Of a stretch of DNA of 30,692 bases, positions 6,088 through 11,089 are shown one piece after another. Numbering within the stretch: position 1 is the stretch's first letter; every line of letters begins with the position of its first letter. A program made the translations under genes and the position numbers. The notes under the pieces are model-generated. The model was not told where the DNA came from and made no database searches. It was given only the letters and a program-made list of their open reading frames with translations. Source of the stretch: an uncultured Eubacteriales bacterium (GTDB taxonomy: Bacteria > Bacillota > Clostridia > Oscillospirales > Oscillospiraceae); NCBI GenBank assembly GCA_900544705.1, contig UQWH01000019.1, positions 1 to 30,692 on the forward strand, given 5' to 3'.

Positions 6088-6842
6088 CGCATCTGAGCCT
6101 GTTTAGCGGCATCGGAGGGCTTGATCTGGCGGCGGAATGGGCAGGATTCCGCACCGTTGGGCAATGCGAGTTTGCGGATTATCCGACAAAGGTACTGGAA
6201 AAGAACTGGCCGGACGTGCCGCGTTGGCGCGACATCCGGACTTTGACAAAGGAGAGCTTCTATGAGCGAACAGGACTACGAACAGTTGACGTTATTTCCG
6301 GCGGATTCCCCTGCCAGCCATTCTCCGTGGCTGGAAAGCAAAAAGGAAAAGGGGACGACCGCTACCTATGGCCTGAGATGCTCCGAGTTATCCGAGAGCT
6401 GCGCCCGCATTGCGTTGTCGGTGAGAACGTTGCTGGACTTGTTCGAATTGCGCTTGAAGAAATACTTTCCGAATTGCAAAGCATCGGCTATAAAGCAAGG
6501 GCCTACAGTTCTACGGCTCATGATGTCGGAGGACTGCACAAGGGAGAAAGGATTTTTATCGTGGCCGCGCCCGACTACGGGAGCACCGCTTTGCGGAGGG
6601 ACGCACAATTTCCGGCAGATGGTGATATTGAGGGACGAAGGAATAATCACGGAAGAGGAGAGGAGAAACCTAACTTGTGGAAGCGGTGGGAGTTCGAATC
6701 CCGCCCTTATGGAGTGGCTAATGGGATTCCCAATCGGGTGGACAGACTTAAATGCCTCGGAAACGCGGTAGTACCGCAGCAGGCATATCCGATCTTCCGT
6801 GCATTGCGGGAGGAATTAACGAGAATGGAGGAAACGACGTGA
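6084..6842 (+). CDS. C5-cytosine DNA methyltransferase, compact
   Basis: 252 residues. FSGIGGLDLAAEWAGF (7-22) binds S-adenosylmethionine; GGFPCQPFS has the catalytic C77; ENV at 114-116 is motif VI; GERIFIVA (154-161) stands at motif VIII; NRVDRLKCLGNAVVPQ (217-232) is motif IX/X. The target-recognition region (about 162-210) is very short for the family, which is usually 300 residues or more. It makes 5-methylcytosine, probably for protection from restriction. Residues 61-229 are encoded by DNA that also holds another gene in the +1 frame (6262-6771), which may explain the odd recognition region. Confidence 0.88.
   Translation: MTHLSLFSGIGGLDLAAEWAGFRTVGQCEFADYPTKVLEKNWPDVPRWRDIRTLTKESFYERTGLRTVDVISGGFPCQPFSVAGKQKGKGDDRYLWPEMLRVIRELRPHCVVGENVAGLVRIALEEILSELQSIGYKARAYSSTAHDVGGLHKGERIFIVAAPDYGSTALRRDAQFPADGDIEGRRNNHGRGEEKPNLWKRWEFESRPYGVANGIPNRVDRLKCLGNAVVPQQAYPIFRALREELTRMEETT
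6262..6771 (+). CDS. Overlapping gene inside the C5-methyltransferase, 169 residues
   Basis: Wholly nested in the +1 frame of the methyltransferase, with its own strong ribosome site AAAGGAG seven bases before the ATG. The protein starts MSEQDYEQLTLFPADSPASH and ends NPALMEWLMGFPIGWTDL plus a few residues; between them is an LCGGTHNFRQM segment and an EEERRNLTCGSGG segment. From memory these match a family of stand-alone phage genes of unknown function with LTLFPEDSPASRS starts and EWLMGFPIGWTDL ends, usually next to cytosine methylases. Residues 8-12 (QLTLF) resemble a sliding-clamp-binding motif. Both frames carry recognisable motifs at the same bases, so I believe both are real. Function unknown. 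Confidence 0.72.
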   Translation: MSEQDYEQLTLFPADSPASHSPWLESKKEKGTTATYGLRCSELSESCARIALSVRTLLDLFELRLKKYFPNCKASAIKQGPTVLRLMMSEDCTREKGFLSWPRPTTGAPLCGGTHNFRQMVILRDEGIITEEERRNLTCGSGGSSNPALMEWLMGFPIGWTDLNASETR

Positions 6843-7033
6843 CAAAAGAAGAAATCGTGCAGGCGCTGCGGGCGTGCGGCAACGAGGAAAGCTGCCTACA
6901 TTGCCCATGCTTCAACATTGCGGCATGGAAGTTCTGCTGCAATGAAAAAGACGCCGCTGCCGCCGACCTGATCGAGGCGCAGGCGGCGGAGATCGAGAAG
7001 CTGAAAGCGCAGGTGCCGGGGGTGGAGGCATGA
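6839..7033 (+). CDS. Small Cys-rich protein, 64 residues
   Basis: GTG start overlapping the previous stop by four bases, with GGAGG upstream. It reads VTKEEIVQALRACGNEE, a CLHCPC cluster, CC, and then a helical EAQAAEIEKLKAQ end. This is a common design of small gut-phage proteins: an N-terminal helix, a Cys cluster that may bind zinc, and a short coiled coil. I know the family by sight but not its function. Its stop overlaps the next start by four bases. Confidence 0.65.
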   Translation: MTKEEIVQALRACGNEESCLHCPCFNIAAWKFCCNEKDAAAADLIEAQAAEIEKLKAQVPGVEA

Positions 7034-7338
7034 AGGTCTACATAGCCGGTAAGATCACCGGGGATCCGAACTACAAGGGAAAATTTGCCGCAGAAGCAGA
7101 GAAAATCCGCGCGGCGGGGCACATTGCCCTGAATCCGGCGGAGCTGCCGGAGGGAATGGAGCCGGGCGACTATATGCGGATTTGTTTTGCAATGATTGAC
7201 GTTGCGGACGTGGTGGCGTTTCTGCCGGGATGGCAGGAAAGCAGCGGGGCAAACGTAGAATGGTCGTATGCCTGCTACTGCCGCAAGCGCGTGATCGGCA
7301 GCGTATACGTCGAGGATTGGGCGACGGTGGATGCATGA
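7030..7338 (+). CDS. DUF4406 protein, deoxyribosyltransferase-like
   Basis: 102 residues starting MKVYIAGKITGDPNYKGKF, the typical beginning of DUF4406 proteins, which share the fold of nucleoside 2-deoxyribosyltransferases and DNA glycohydrolase-like enzymes. The later DVVAFLPGWQESSGANVEW segment with its Ser-Gly and Glu is the family signature for the sugar-binding site. It probably acts on nucleosides or nucleotides in the cytoplasm; the substrate is unknown. It overlaps both neighbours by four bases. A second DUF4406 gene lies at 7687. Confidence 0.8.
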   Translation: MKVYIAGKITGDPNYKGKFAAEAEKIRAAGHIALNPAELPEGMEPGDYMRICFAMIDVADVVAFLPGWQESSGANVEWSYACYCRKRVIGSVYVEDWATVDA

Positions 7339-7682
7339 AACAGAGCGGATATCTGAAACGGCAGGCGGATGTGCAGGATCGCCTGCTGAAAATTGGGACA
7401 GAGGTCGGGCAGCAGCAGCAGGTATTCGACGCGCTGGCGCTGGCACTCCGCGATCCGGCGGTCATGGGCGCGAAAGGCGTACTCGGCCCGGCAAAGGTCA
7501 AGACCGTGTGCCAGCGGGTACAGGAGATTGTGCATGAGTTTGCGGATGCATGGTCTCCCGGCCCGGAGCAGGATTACCAGCAGGACAGGCTTGACCGGGC
7601 GCTAAAGGACGTTTTTGGCGGGGATTTGCAGCCGTTTGCAGTGCGATACCCGTTTATCAAAGATCAAAAAATCAGGAGGTAA
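7335..7682 (+). CDS. Conserved phage protein of unknown function, 115 residues
   Basis: ATG start inside an ATGA overlap with the previous gene. MKQSGYLKRQADVQDRLLK is followed by helices and a C-terminal LDRALKDVFGGDLQPFAVRY segment. I recall a phage family with the same MKQSGYLKR start and an EALKEIYG..F.PFEERY-like end, always hypothetical. All-helical, no metal motif, no membrane span. It lies between two DUF4406 genes, which suggests one transcript but not a function. Confidence 0.65.
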   Translation: MKQSGYLKRQADVQDRLLKIGTEVGQQQQVFDALALALRDPAVMGAKGVLGPAKVKTVCQRVQEIVHEFADAWSPGPEQDYQQDRLDRALKDVFGGDLQPFAVRYPFIKDQKIRR

Positions 7683-7686
7683 ACCG

Positions 7687-8010
7687 ATGAAAAAGCTATT
7701 TATTTCGCAGCCCATGCGGGGCAAGACGGACGAGGAGATTCTGGCGGTTCGTGCGAAGGCAATACAGAGTGCGGAGCGAGTGCTTGGCGAGGAAGTCGAT
7801 GCGATCGACAGTTTTTTCAAGGGCGCTGCGGTTCCACCGACAGCTTTATCAAGGTCGCTGTGGCTCCTCGGCGAATCGCTGAAGCTGCTCTCCACGGCAG
7901 ACATCGCATACTTTGCCAAGGGCTGGGAAGAAGCACGCGGATGCAGAATCGAGCACGAATGTGCCGTTGAGTATGGCATAACTACAATTGAGAATTACAG
8001 GCAGCCTTAA
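7687..8010 (+). CDS. Second DUF4406 protein
   Basis: 107 residues. MKKLFISQPMRGKTDEEIL is the textbook start of the other DUF4406 branch, and LLSTADIAYFAKGWEEARGCRIEHECA carries the AKGWxxARGCxxEH signature that places the catalytic-like Glu. AGGAGGT lies seven bases before the ATG. The fold is that of nucleoside 2-deoxyribosyltransferase-like proteins; the reaction in phages has not been settled as far as I know. It is a distant paralogue of the gene at 7030-7338. Confidence 0.82.
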   Translation: MKKLFISQPMRGKTDEEILAVRAKAIQSAERVLGEEVDAIDSFFKGAAVPPTALSRSLWLLGESLKLLSTADIAYFAKGWEEARGCRIEHECAVEYGITTIENYRQP

Positions 8011-8028
8011 AACGAAAGGAGGCGCAGA

Positions 8029-8085
8029 ATGGCAAAAGTAAAATGGGAGGATGGGAAATGGCTGACAGAAAACGGGAAATCCTGA
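8029..8085 (+). CDS. Possible 18-residue leader peptide
   Basis: The strongest ribosome site nearby (AAAGGAGG) serves this ATG, which encodes MAKVKWEDGKWLTENGKS and stops 28 bases inside the next gene. It may be a leader that couples translation to the gene at 8058, or a small gene cut short. The sequence is too short to judge. Confidence 0.35.
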   Translation: MAKVKWEDGKWLTENGKS

Positions 8086-8276
8086 ACAAAGCAAAGGTGC
8101 AGGGCTGGCTGAGTGGGTTTGACTTCTCTTTGCTGATGCAGGAGCTGCTGGTGCCGCCGAATGGCTATGTTATCGACACGGGGAACTGGGAAAACGTCAA
8201 TGCGGCGGTGGCGCAGCTTCTCGTTCAGCGCATCCAGCGGCACCCTCTGCTTTGGAAATGGTTTTTTATGATCTGA
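8058..8276 (+). CDS. Small protein, 72 residues, unknown
   Basis: MADRKREILNKAKVQGWLSGFDFSL, then helices to an aromatic end (HPLLWKWFFMI). GGGAGG lies seven bases before the ATG. It overlaps the possible leader peptide at 8029-8085 in another frame. No known motif; predicted helical and cytoplasmic with a hydrophobic C-terminal tip. Precedes the Cys-rich cassette array. Confidence 0.55.
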   Translation: MADRKREILNKAKVQGWLSGFDFSLLMQELLVPPNGYVIDTGNWENVNAAVAQLLVQRIQRHPLLWKWFFMI

Positions 8277-8290
8277 AAGGAGCGTTGACA

Positions 8291-8482
8291 ATGGCTGAAT
8301 TGAAACCCTGCCCGTTTTGCGGTGGAACGGCAAAGATATGGCATGATCCTGATGGCCCCGGCTATTCCTATGTCGAGTGCGAAAAATGCAGAATGAAAAG
8401 CGTTCGATTTATGCGTGCTTTTGAGAGAGCAAGTGATGAGGCCGCGGCAGTTTTTTGGAACAGGAGGGCTGACAATGGCTGA
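8291..8482 (+). CDS. Lar-like zinc-ribbon protein
   Basis: 63 residues. It begins MAELKPCPFCGGTAKIW and has a second CEKC pair in the middle, the layout of the Lar (restriction alleviation) family of small zinc ribbons common in phages. In Rac prophage, Lar modulates type I restriction; that role here is inference by family. It ends RRADNG and its stop overlaps the next start by eight bases at the repeated junction sequence. With two methyltransferases upstream, protection against restriction is a consistent theme. Confidence 0.75.
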   Translation: MAELKPCPFCGGTAKIWHDPDGPGYSYVECEKCRMKSVRFMRAFERASDEAAAVFWNRRADNG

Positions 8483-8750
8483 GTGGAGAGTATATGAAGC
8501 AGACACACCACAATGCACCAGCTGTGGGCTGTGGATGCCATTTGCAAGATACCGGCGTGGTCAAGGGACGGATGCGAGAACGATCACTGACTACTGCCCA
8601 CACTGCGGCAGGAGGATGACGGCGATGCCAATGTGTGGCGACTGCAAATACGGGCAAGGCGCGTGGAAAGAGGACGGGATATGCTACGCCTGCCGTGAGC
8701 AGATATGGATTCCGGGAGCGCCGCACAGAAAAGCCGGAGAGGAGGACTGA
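8475..8750 (+). CDS. Cys-rich zinc-binding protein, 91 residues
   Basis: Starts MAEWRVYEADTPQCTSCGLW and carries several CxxC pairs: CTSC, CPHC, CGDC and CYAC. At least two zinc sites are likely. It starts at the second junction repeat with GGAGGG upstream and ends two bases before the next start. I recall phage proteins with the TPQCTSC...YCPHCGRRM design, all of unknown function; they look like small zinc scaffolds or nucleic-acid-binding proteins. Confidence 0.65.
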   Translation: MAEWRVYEADTPQCTSCGLWMPFARYRRGQGTDARTITDYCPHCGRRMTAMPMCGDCKYGQGAWKEDGICYACREQIWIPGAPHRKAGEED

Positions 8751-8752
8751 CA

Positions 8753-9073
8753 ATGGCTGAATACATTGAGCGCGGAACGGGCGTGTCTATTTTTCGTGCA
8801 AAAGCAAACATGGCGGTTTTGATGGACGCTGCCCCGTATTTTGAAAAAGCGGCGCAGATGTTGGAGCAACTACCCACCGTCGATGCCGTGGTCGTGACGC
8901 GGTGCAAGGAGTGCGAACACGCCGAACGGTATGAGAGGATAGATGGAACCGTAGGCTATTACTGCGGACACCCGCAAAACACCTTCACCTATGGTGAGCG
9001 CTGGGATCGTGTATTCAAACCGGTAAAAGAGCCGGACGGATTTTGCAGCAGAGGCGAGCCGAAGGAGGGCTGA
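8753..9073 (+). CDS. MAEYIERG-type Cys-rich cassette protein
   Basis: 106 residues. MAEYIERGTGVSIF is followed by a helical part, LPTVDAVVVTRCKECEHAERY, then YYCGHPQ and a GFCSRGE end. The VxRCKEC...YC...FCSRGE pattern is a small zinc-binding unit that occurs in many gut phages. It is paralogous to the genes at 9350 and 9624, with which it shares both the N-terminal MAEYIER and the RCKxC segment. Function unknown. GGAGGAC precedes the ATG. Confidence 0.68.
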   Translation: MAEYIERGTGVSIFRAKANMAVLMDAAPYFEKAAQMLEQLPTVDAVVVTRCKECEHAERYERIDGTVGYYCGHPQNTFTYGERWDRVFKPVKEPDGFCSRGEPKEG

Positions 9074-9075
9074 CC

Positions 9076-9357
9076 ATGGCTGAATACATCGATGAATCGG
9101 CAGTGCTTCAGAGAGCACTGGACACCTACGGCTCTGCTTTGCAGATCGTGGTAACGATAGAGGAAATGAGCGAGCTACAGAAGGAGCTGTGCAAGTACCT
9201 GCGTGGCAAATACTCGCCCGCGAGCATTGCCGAGGAGATCGCCGATGTGGAGATCATGCTCGAGCAAATGAAGATATTGTTTGGCTGCGCTGATGATGTG
9301 CGTTCCATGCGCAGGCGAAAAGTGGAGCGGCTGAAAGAGAGAATAGACAATGGCTGA
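9076..9357 (+). CDS. MazG-like nucleotide pyrophosphohydrolase
   Basis: 93 residues. VTIEEMSELQKELCKYLRG followed by IAEEIADVEIMLEQMKILFG is the EExxE...ExxD metal-binding pattern of the all-alpha NTP pyrophosphohydrolase (MazG) superfamily. It hydrolyses (d)NTPs or alarmones to monophosphates with magnesium; the exact substrate is not evident. The first residues (MAEYIDES) are those of its cassette neighbours, so this MazG-like gene seems to have been placed behind the same start module. GGAGGG precedes the start; its stop overlaps the next start by eight bases. Confidence 0.78.
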   Translation: MAEYIDESAVLQRALDTYGSALQIVVTIEEMSELQKELCKYLRGKYSPASIAEEIADVEIMLEQMKILFGCADDVRSMRRRKVERLKERIDNG

Positions 9358-9631
9358 ATACATTGAGCGAGAAGCTGCGATTGACGCAATAATGAAGGTG
9401 TACGTCAGAACTGCCGGGTACAAGGCGAGAGAACGCGTTTTTGAGGCAGAAGAAGCAGTACACCGATTGCCGGTCGCCGATGTCGCGCCGGTGGTGCGCT
9501 GCAAGGACTGCGAGCACAGTTGGGAGGACATCGGCGGACTGACGTGCAGCTATGGCCGCTGCGTAGACTGCATCGTGCGGGAGGACTTCTTCTGCGCGGA
9601 CGGAGTGAAAAGGGAGGTAGACAATGGGTGA
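9350..9631 (+). CDS. MAEYIERE-type Cys-rich cassette protein
   Basis: 93 residues. MAEYIEREAAIDAIMKVYVRT, a helical middle, LPVADVAPVVRCKDCEHSWED, then C, CVDC and DFFCADG. The same design as the gene at 8753, with a clearer AIDA helix and a VVRCKDC core; this version is the commonest form in gut phages. It probably binds one zinc. Start and end both use the junction repeat with eight-base overlaps. Function unknown. Confidence 0.7.
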   Translation: MAEYIEREAAIDAIMKVYVRTAGYKARERVFEAEEAVHRLPVADVAPVVRCKDCEHSWEDIGGLTCSYGRCVDCIVREDFFCADGVKREVDNG

Positions 9632-9962
9632 TTATATAAGCCGAGACATGGCGATGGCACGCCTGACCGAGGTGGAAGTGACCGACAAGCTGGCAACAAT
9701 GACGGACGCAAAGCGGGAAATCGCGGATATGCCCGCCGCTGATGTTGTGTCCCGCGCGGTATACGATCAGGTCAGGTGGGAGCGGGATGTCGCCGCCGTT
9801 CCGGTTGTGCGGTGTAAAGATTGCCAGAACTTGCGGCAGAGCGGGACGGGCTGGTACTGCTGCGAGTATGGCGGGACGATCACTCCGCAGGACTATTGCA
9901 GCCGGGCGGAACGTATTACCAACACAGCAGAGCCGCAGCGCGTGCCGTGGGAAGCGGATTAG
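9624..9962 (+). CDS. MGDYISRD-type Cys-rich cassette protein
   Basis: 112 residues. MGDYISRDMAMARLTEVEV, then MPAADVVSRAVYDQV and VPVVRCKDCQNLRQSG, YCCEYGG and DYCSRAER. It is the third paralogue of the series and the most diverged at the start (MGDYI for MAEYI). The conserved VVRCKDC...C...YCSR cluster suggests zinc binding. A GGAGGTAGACA ribosome region lies before the ATG. It ends 17 bases before the next gene, where the junction repeat is no longer seen. Confidence 0.68.
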   Translation: MGDYISRDMAMARLTEVEVTDKLATMTDAKREIADMPAADVVSRAVYDQVRWERDVAAVPVVRCKDCQNLRQSGTGWYCCEYGGTITPQDYCSRAERITNTAEPQRVPWEAD

Positions 9963-9979
9963 GAGTTGAGAAAAAACGG

Positions 9980-10234
9980 ATGAGATACATACTGATCAAC
10001 CCGCGGAGGACGCCGGGCGGGGAGGCGCACTGGGATGCGAGAATACCGGCGGAAAAGTTGGAGATTGGGCTGACGCTCCGGCTGCCGGTAAACTGCGCAG
10101 ACGAGAGCAAGGTAGGGCGAGTTACCCGGTGCGTGGTGCAGGAAATCAACAGGCGGCATAACTGGATCAGAGTTGTGTACAAAAATGGAAGCAACTGCGC
10201 ATCGGAATGCGTGAAAATAGTGGAGGAGGAATGA
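9980..10234 (+). CDS. Small basic/beta phage protein, 84 residues
   Basis: MRYILINPRRTPGGEAHWDAR is followed by alternating beta-like segments (RVTRCVVQEINRRHNWIRVVY) and an acidic end. No membrane span or motif that I recognise. The nearest ribosome site (AGGAG at 9961) is about 14 bases upstream, longer than usual, so the true start is a little uncertain. It is followed by one base and the next start. Confidence 0.5.
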   Translation: MRYILINPRRTPGGEAHWDARIPAEKLEIGLTLRLPVNCADESKVGRVTRCVVQEINRRHNWIRVVYKNGSNCASECVKIVEEE

Positions 10235-10235
10235 A

Positions 10236-10544
10236 ATGGGACGCAGACCTAAAGTGAGAATATGCAAATGCTGCGGCAAGCGGATGAATCCCCGGCGGCT
10301 GTGGATCTGCGAGGAGTGCCAGGCGGAGGGGAGGACGATCCACGCAAACGGAAAAATCAACACGGCGGAGCTGGAGGCGGTGGCGCGGGAGCGGCAGACG
10401 ATCGGAGAGAATCCTCTGGCGGGGATGTCGATGGAGGAGATTTCCGCGCTGGCATGGACCTACCGGCGTGACGGCTACGGGAGCTACGGAAAGCTGCGCG
10501 GATATGTGCACGCAACGGGGCGGCTGCCGGAAAGGAGAGCTTGA
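10236..10544 (+). CDS. Zinc-ribbon phage protein, 102 residues
   Basis: An N-terminal zinc ribbon (CKCCGKRMNPRRLWICEEC) is followed by a linker and a helical C-terminal half (SMEEISALAWTYRRDGYGSYGKLRGYV). GGAGGAGG precedes the ATG. This two-part design occurs in gut phages, where I know it only as hypothetical. A regulatory or DNA-contacting role fits the ribbon plus the HTH-like EISALAWTYRRDGYGSY segment, but that is inference. Confidence 0.65.
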   Translation: MGRRPKVRICKCCGKRMNPRRLWICEECQAEGRTIHANGKINTAELEAVARERQTIGENPLAGMSMEEISALAWTYRRDGYGSYGKLRGYVHATGRLPERRA

Positions 10545-10545
10545 C

Positions 10546-10707
10546 ATGGAGGTGCAATACATATGGCGGGTGACGCTGGGAGGAAGGACAACGGAGGTAA
10601 AAGGCCGGGACAGGCTGGAGGCGACCAAGAACGCGGCAAGAGCGCTGGATGTGAGATGGTCGAAAACGGCGCGGGACATGGAGGTGCTGCGGCTCAGAAG
10701 GGCGTGA
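10546..10707 (+). CDS. Small basic protein, 53 residues
   Basis: MEVQYIWRVTLGGRTTEVKG is a beta-like start followed by a basic helix (EATKNAARALDVRWSK). AAAGGAG lies seven bases before the ATG. The stop shares one base with the next start (TGATG). It may be a nucleic-acid-binding protein from its charge; no family recognised. Confidence 0.55.
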   Translation: MEVQYIWRVTLGGRTTEVKGRDRLEATKNAARALDVRWSKTARDMEVLRLRRA

Positions 10708-10922
10708 TGCACGGGACGGCATACGGCTATGTGTTCCGCGAGCCGGTGCGGATGCAGGTGCTGCTGCCGGGGCACGACCCGGTGGAGGTAAGGGCATACG
10801 CGACGATAGACGCGAGGATGCAGGCCGCAAGCCTCCTCAATGTGGACATTGCGGAGGCGCTGGAGGCAAAGGTGGCTGTGGAGACGGCGGCGCTCCGGCG
10901 GTGGCAGAAGCGCCAGAAATGA
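10707..10922 (+). CDS. Small protein, 71 residues
   Basis: MHGTAYGYVFREPVRMQVLLP, then a beta/alpha mix and a basic end (RRWQKRQK). It starts within the previous stop codon, so it depends on coupled translation. It is the last gene of the array; a strong hairpin follows four bases after the stop. Unknown function. Confidence 0.5.
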   Translation: MHGTAYGYVFREPVRMQVLLPGHDPVEVRAYATIDARMQAASLLNVDIAEALEAKVAVETAALRRWQKRQK

Positions 10923-10925
10923 AAA

Positions 10926-10947
10926 GCTGGCCGGGGAACCGGCCAGC
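10926..10947 (+). other. Perfect GC-rich hairpin, possible attenuator
   Basis: GCTGGCCGG and CCGGCCAGC pair over nine bases around a GGAA tetraloop. It lies directly after the stop at 10922, but has no T-run, so it may slow or protect transcripts rather than end them. It could also be part of an origin region. Confidence 0.55.
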
Positions 10948-11011
10948 GATCGGGGATTGTATTACCGGCCCGCGCAGCGGGCAGGAAATAGAGGACCGGA
11001 TCAACACTATA

Positions 11012-11034
11012 TATAATACGCGCGCGCGCGTATT
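11012..11034 (+). promoter_or_regulatory. TATAAT box joined to a 20-base alternating palindrome
   Basis: TATAAT (11012-11017) runs into a perfect palindrome, 11015-11034, whose core is 12 alternating C and G bases. Alternating purine-pyrimidine DNA of this kind can form a cruciform or Z-DNA. No good -35 hexamer is seen 16-18 bases upstream. It is 56 bases before the replication-initiator-like gene and could be its promoter/operator or a nick-site hairpin. Confidence 0.5.
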
Positions 11035-11089
11035 TTCGAGGCTCGGTAAAGACCTAAGTTTACGACCAAACCGGAAAGAGGGAGAGAGA

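Larger units (their letters stand above)
8283..9637 (+). repeat. Repeated gene-junction sequence (six copies)
   Basis: The core TGACAATGGCTGA or a close variant occurs around the starts at 8291, 8475, 8753, 9076, 9350 and 9624 (the last as TAGACAATGGGTGA), most with a GGAGG-like ribosome site just before. In copies 3 and 5 the match extends through ATACATTGAGCG into the coding part. The sequence contains a stop in two frames (TGA before the ATG; GAC AAT GGC TGA across it) and a start in the third, so an upstream gene can enter in either of two frames and still end correctly. Confidence 0.7.

Noticed and set aside
6366..6650. Minus-strand open frame opposite the methyltransferase
   Set aside because: No ribosome site or motif; two coding frames on the plus strand leave little room for a third.
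8284..8290. TTGACA before the gene at 8291 as a promoter
   Set aside because: It is part of the junction repeat; other copies lack it and no -10 box follows at the right distance.
10901..11089. Upstream extension of the Rep-like gene
   Set aside because: It would run through the hairpin and the CG palindrome, overlap the previous gene and has no ribosome site; the start at 11090 has one.
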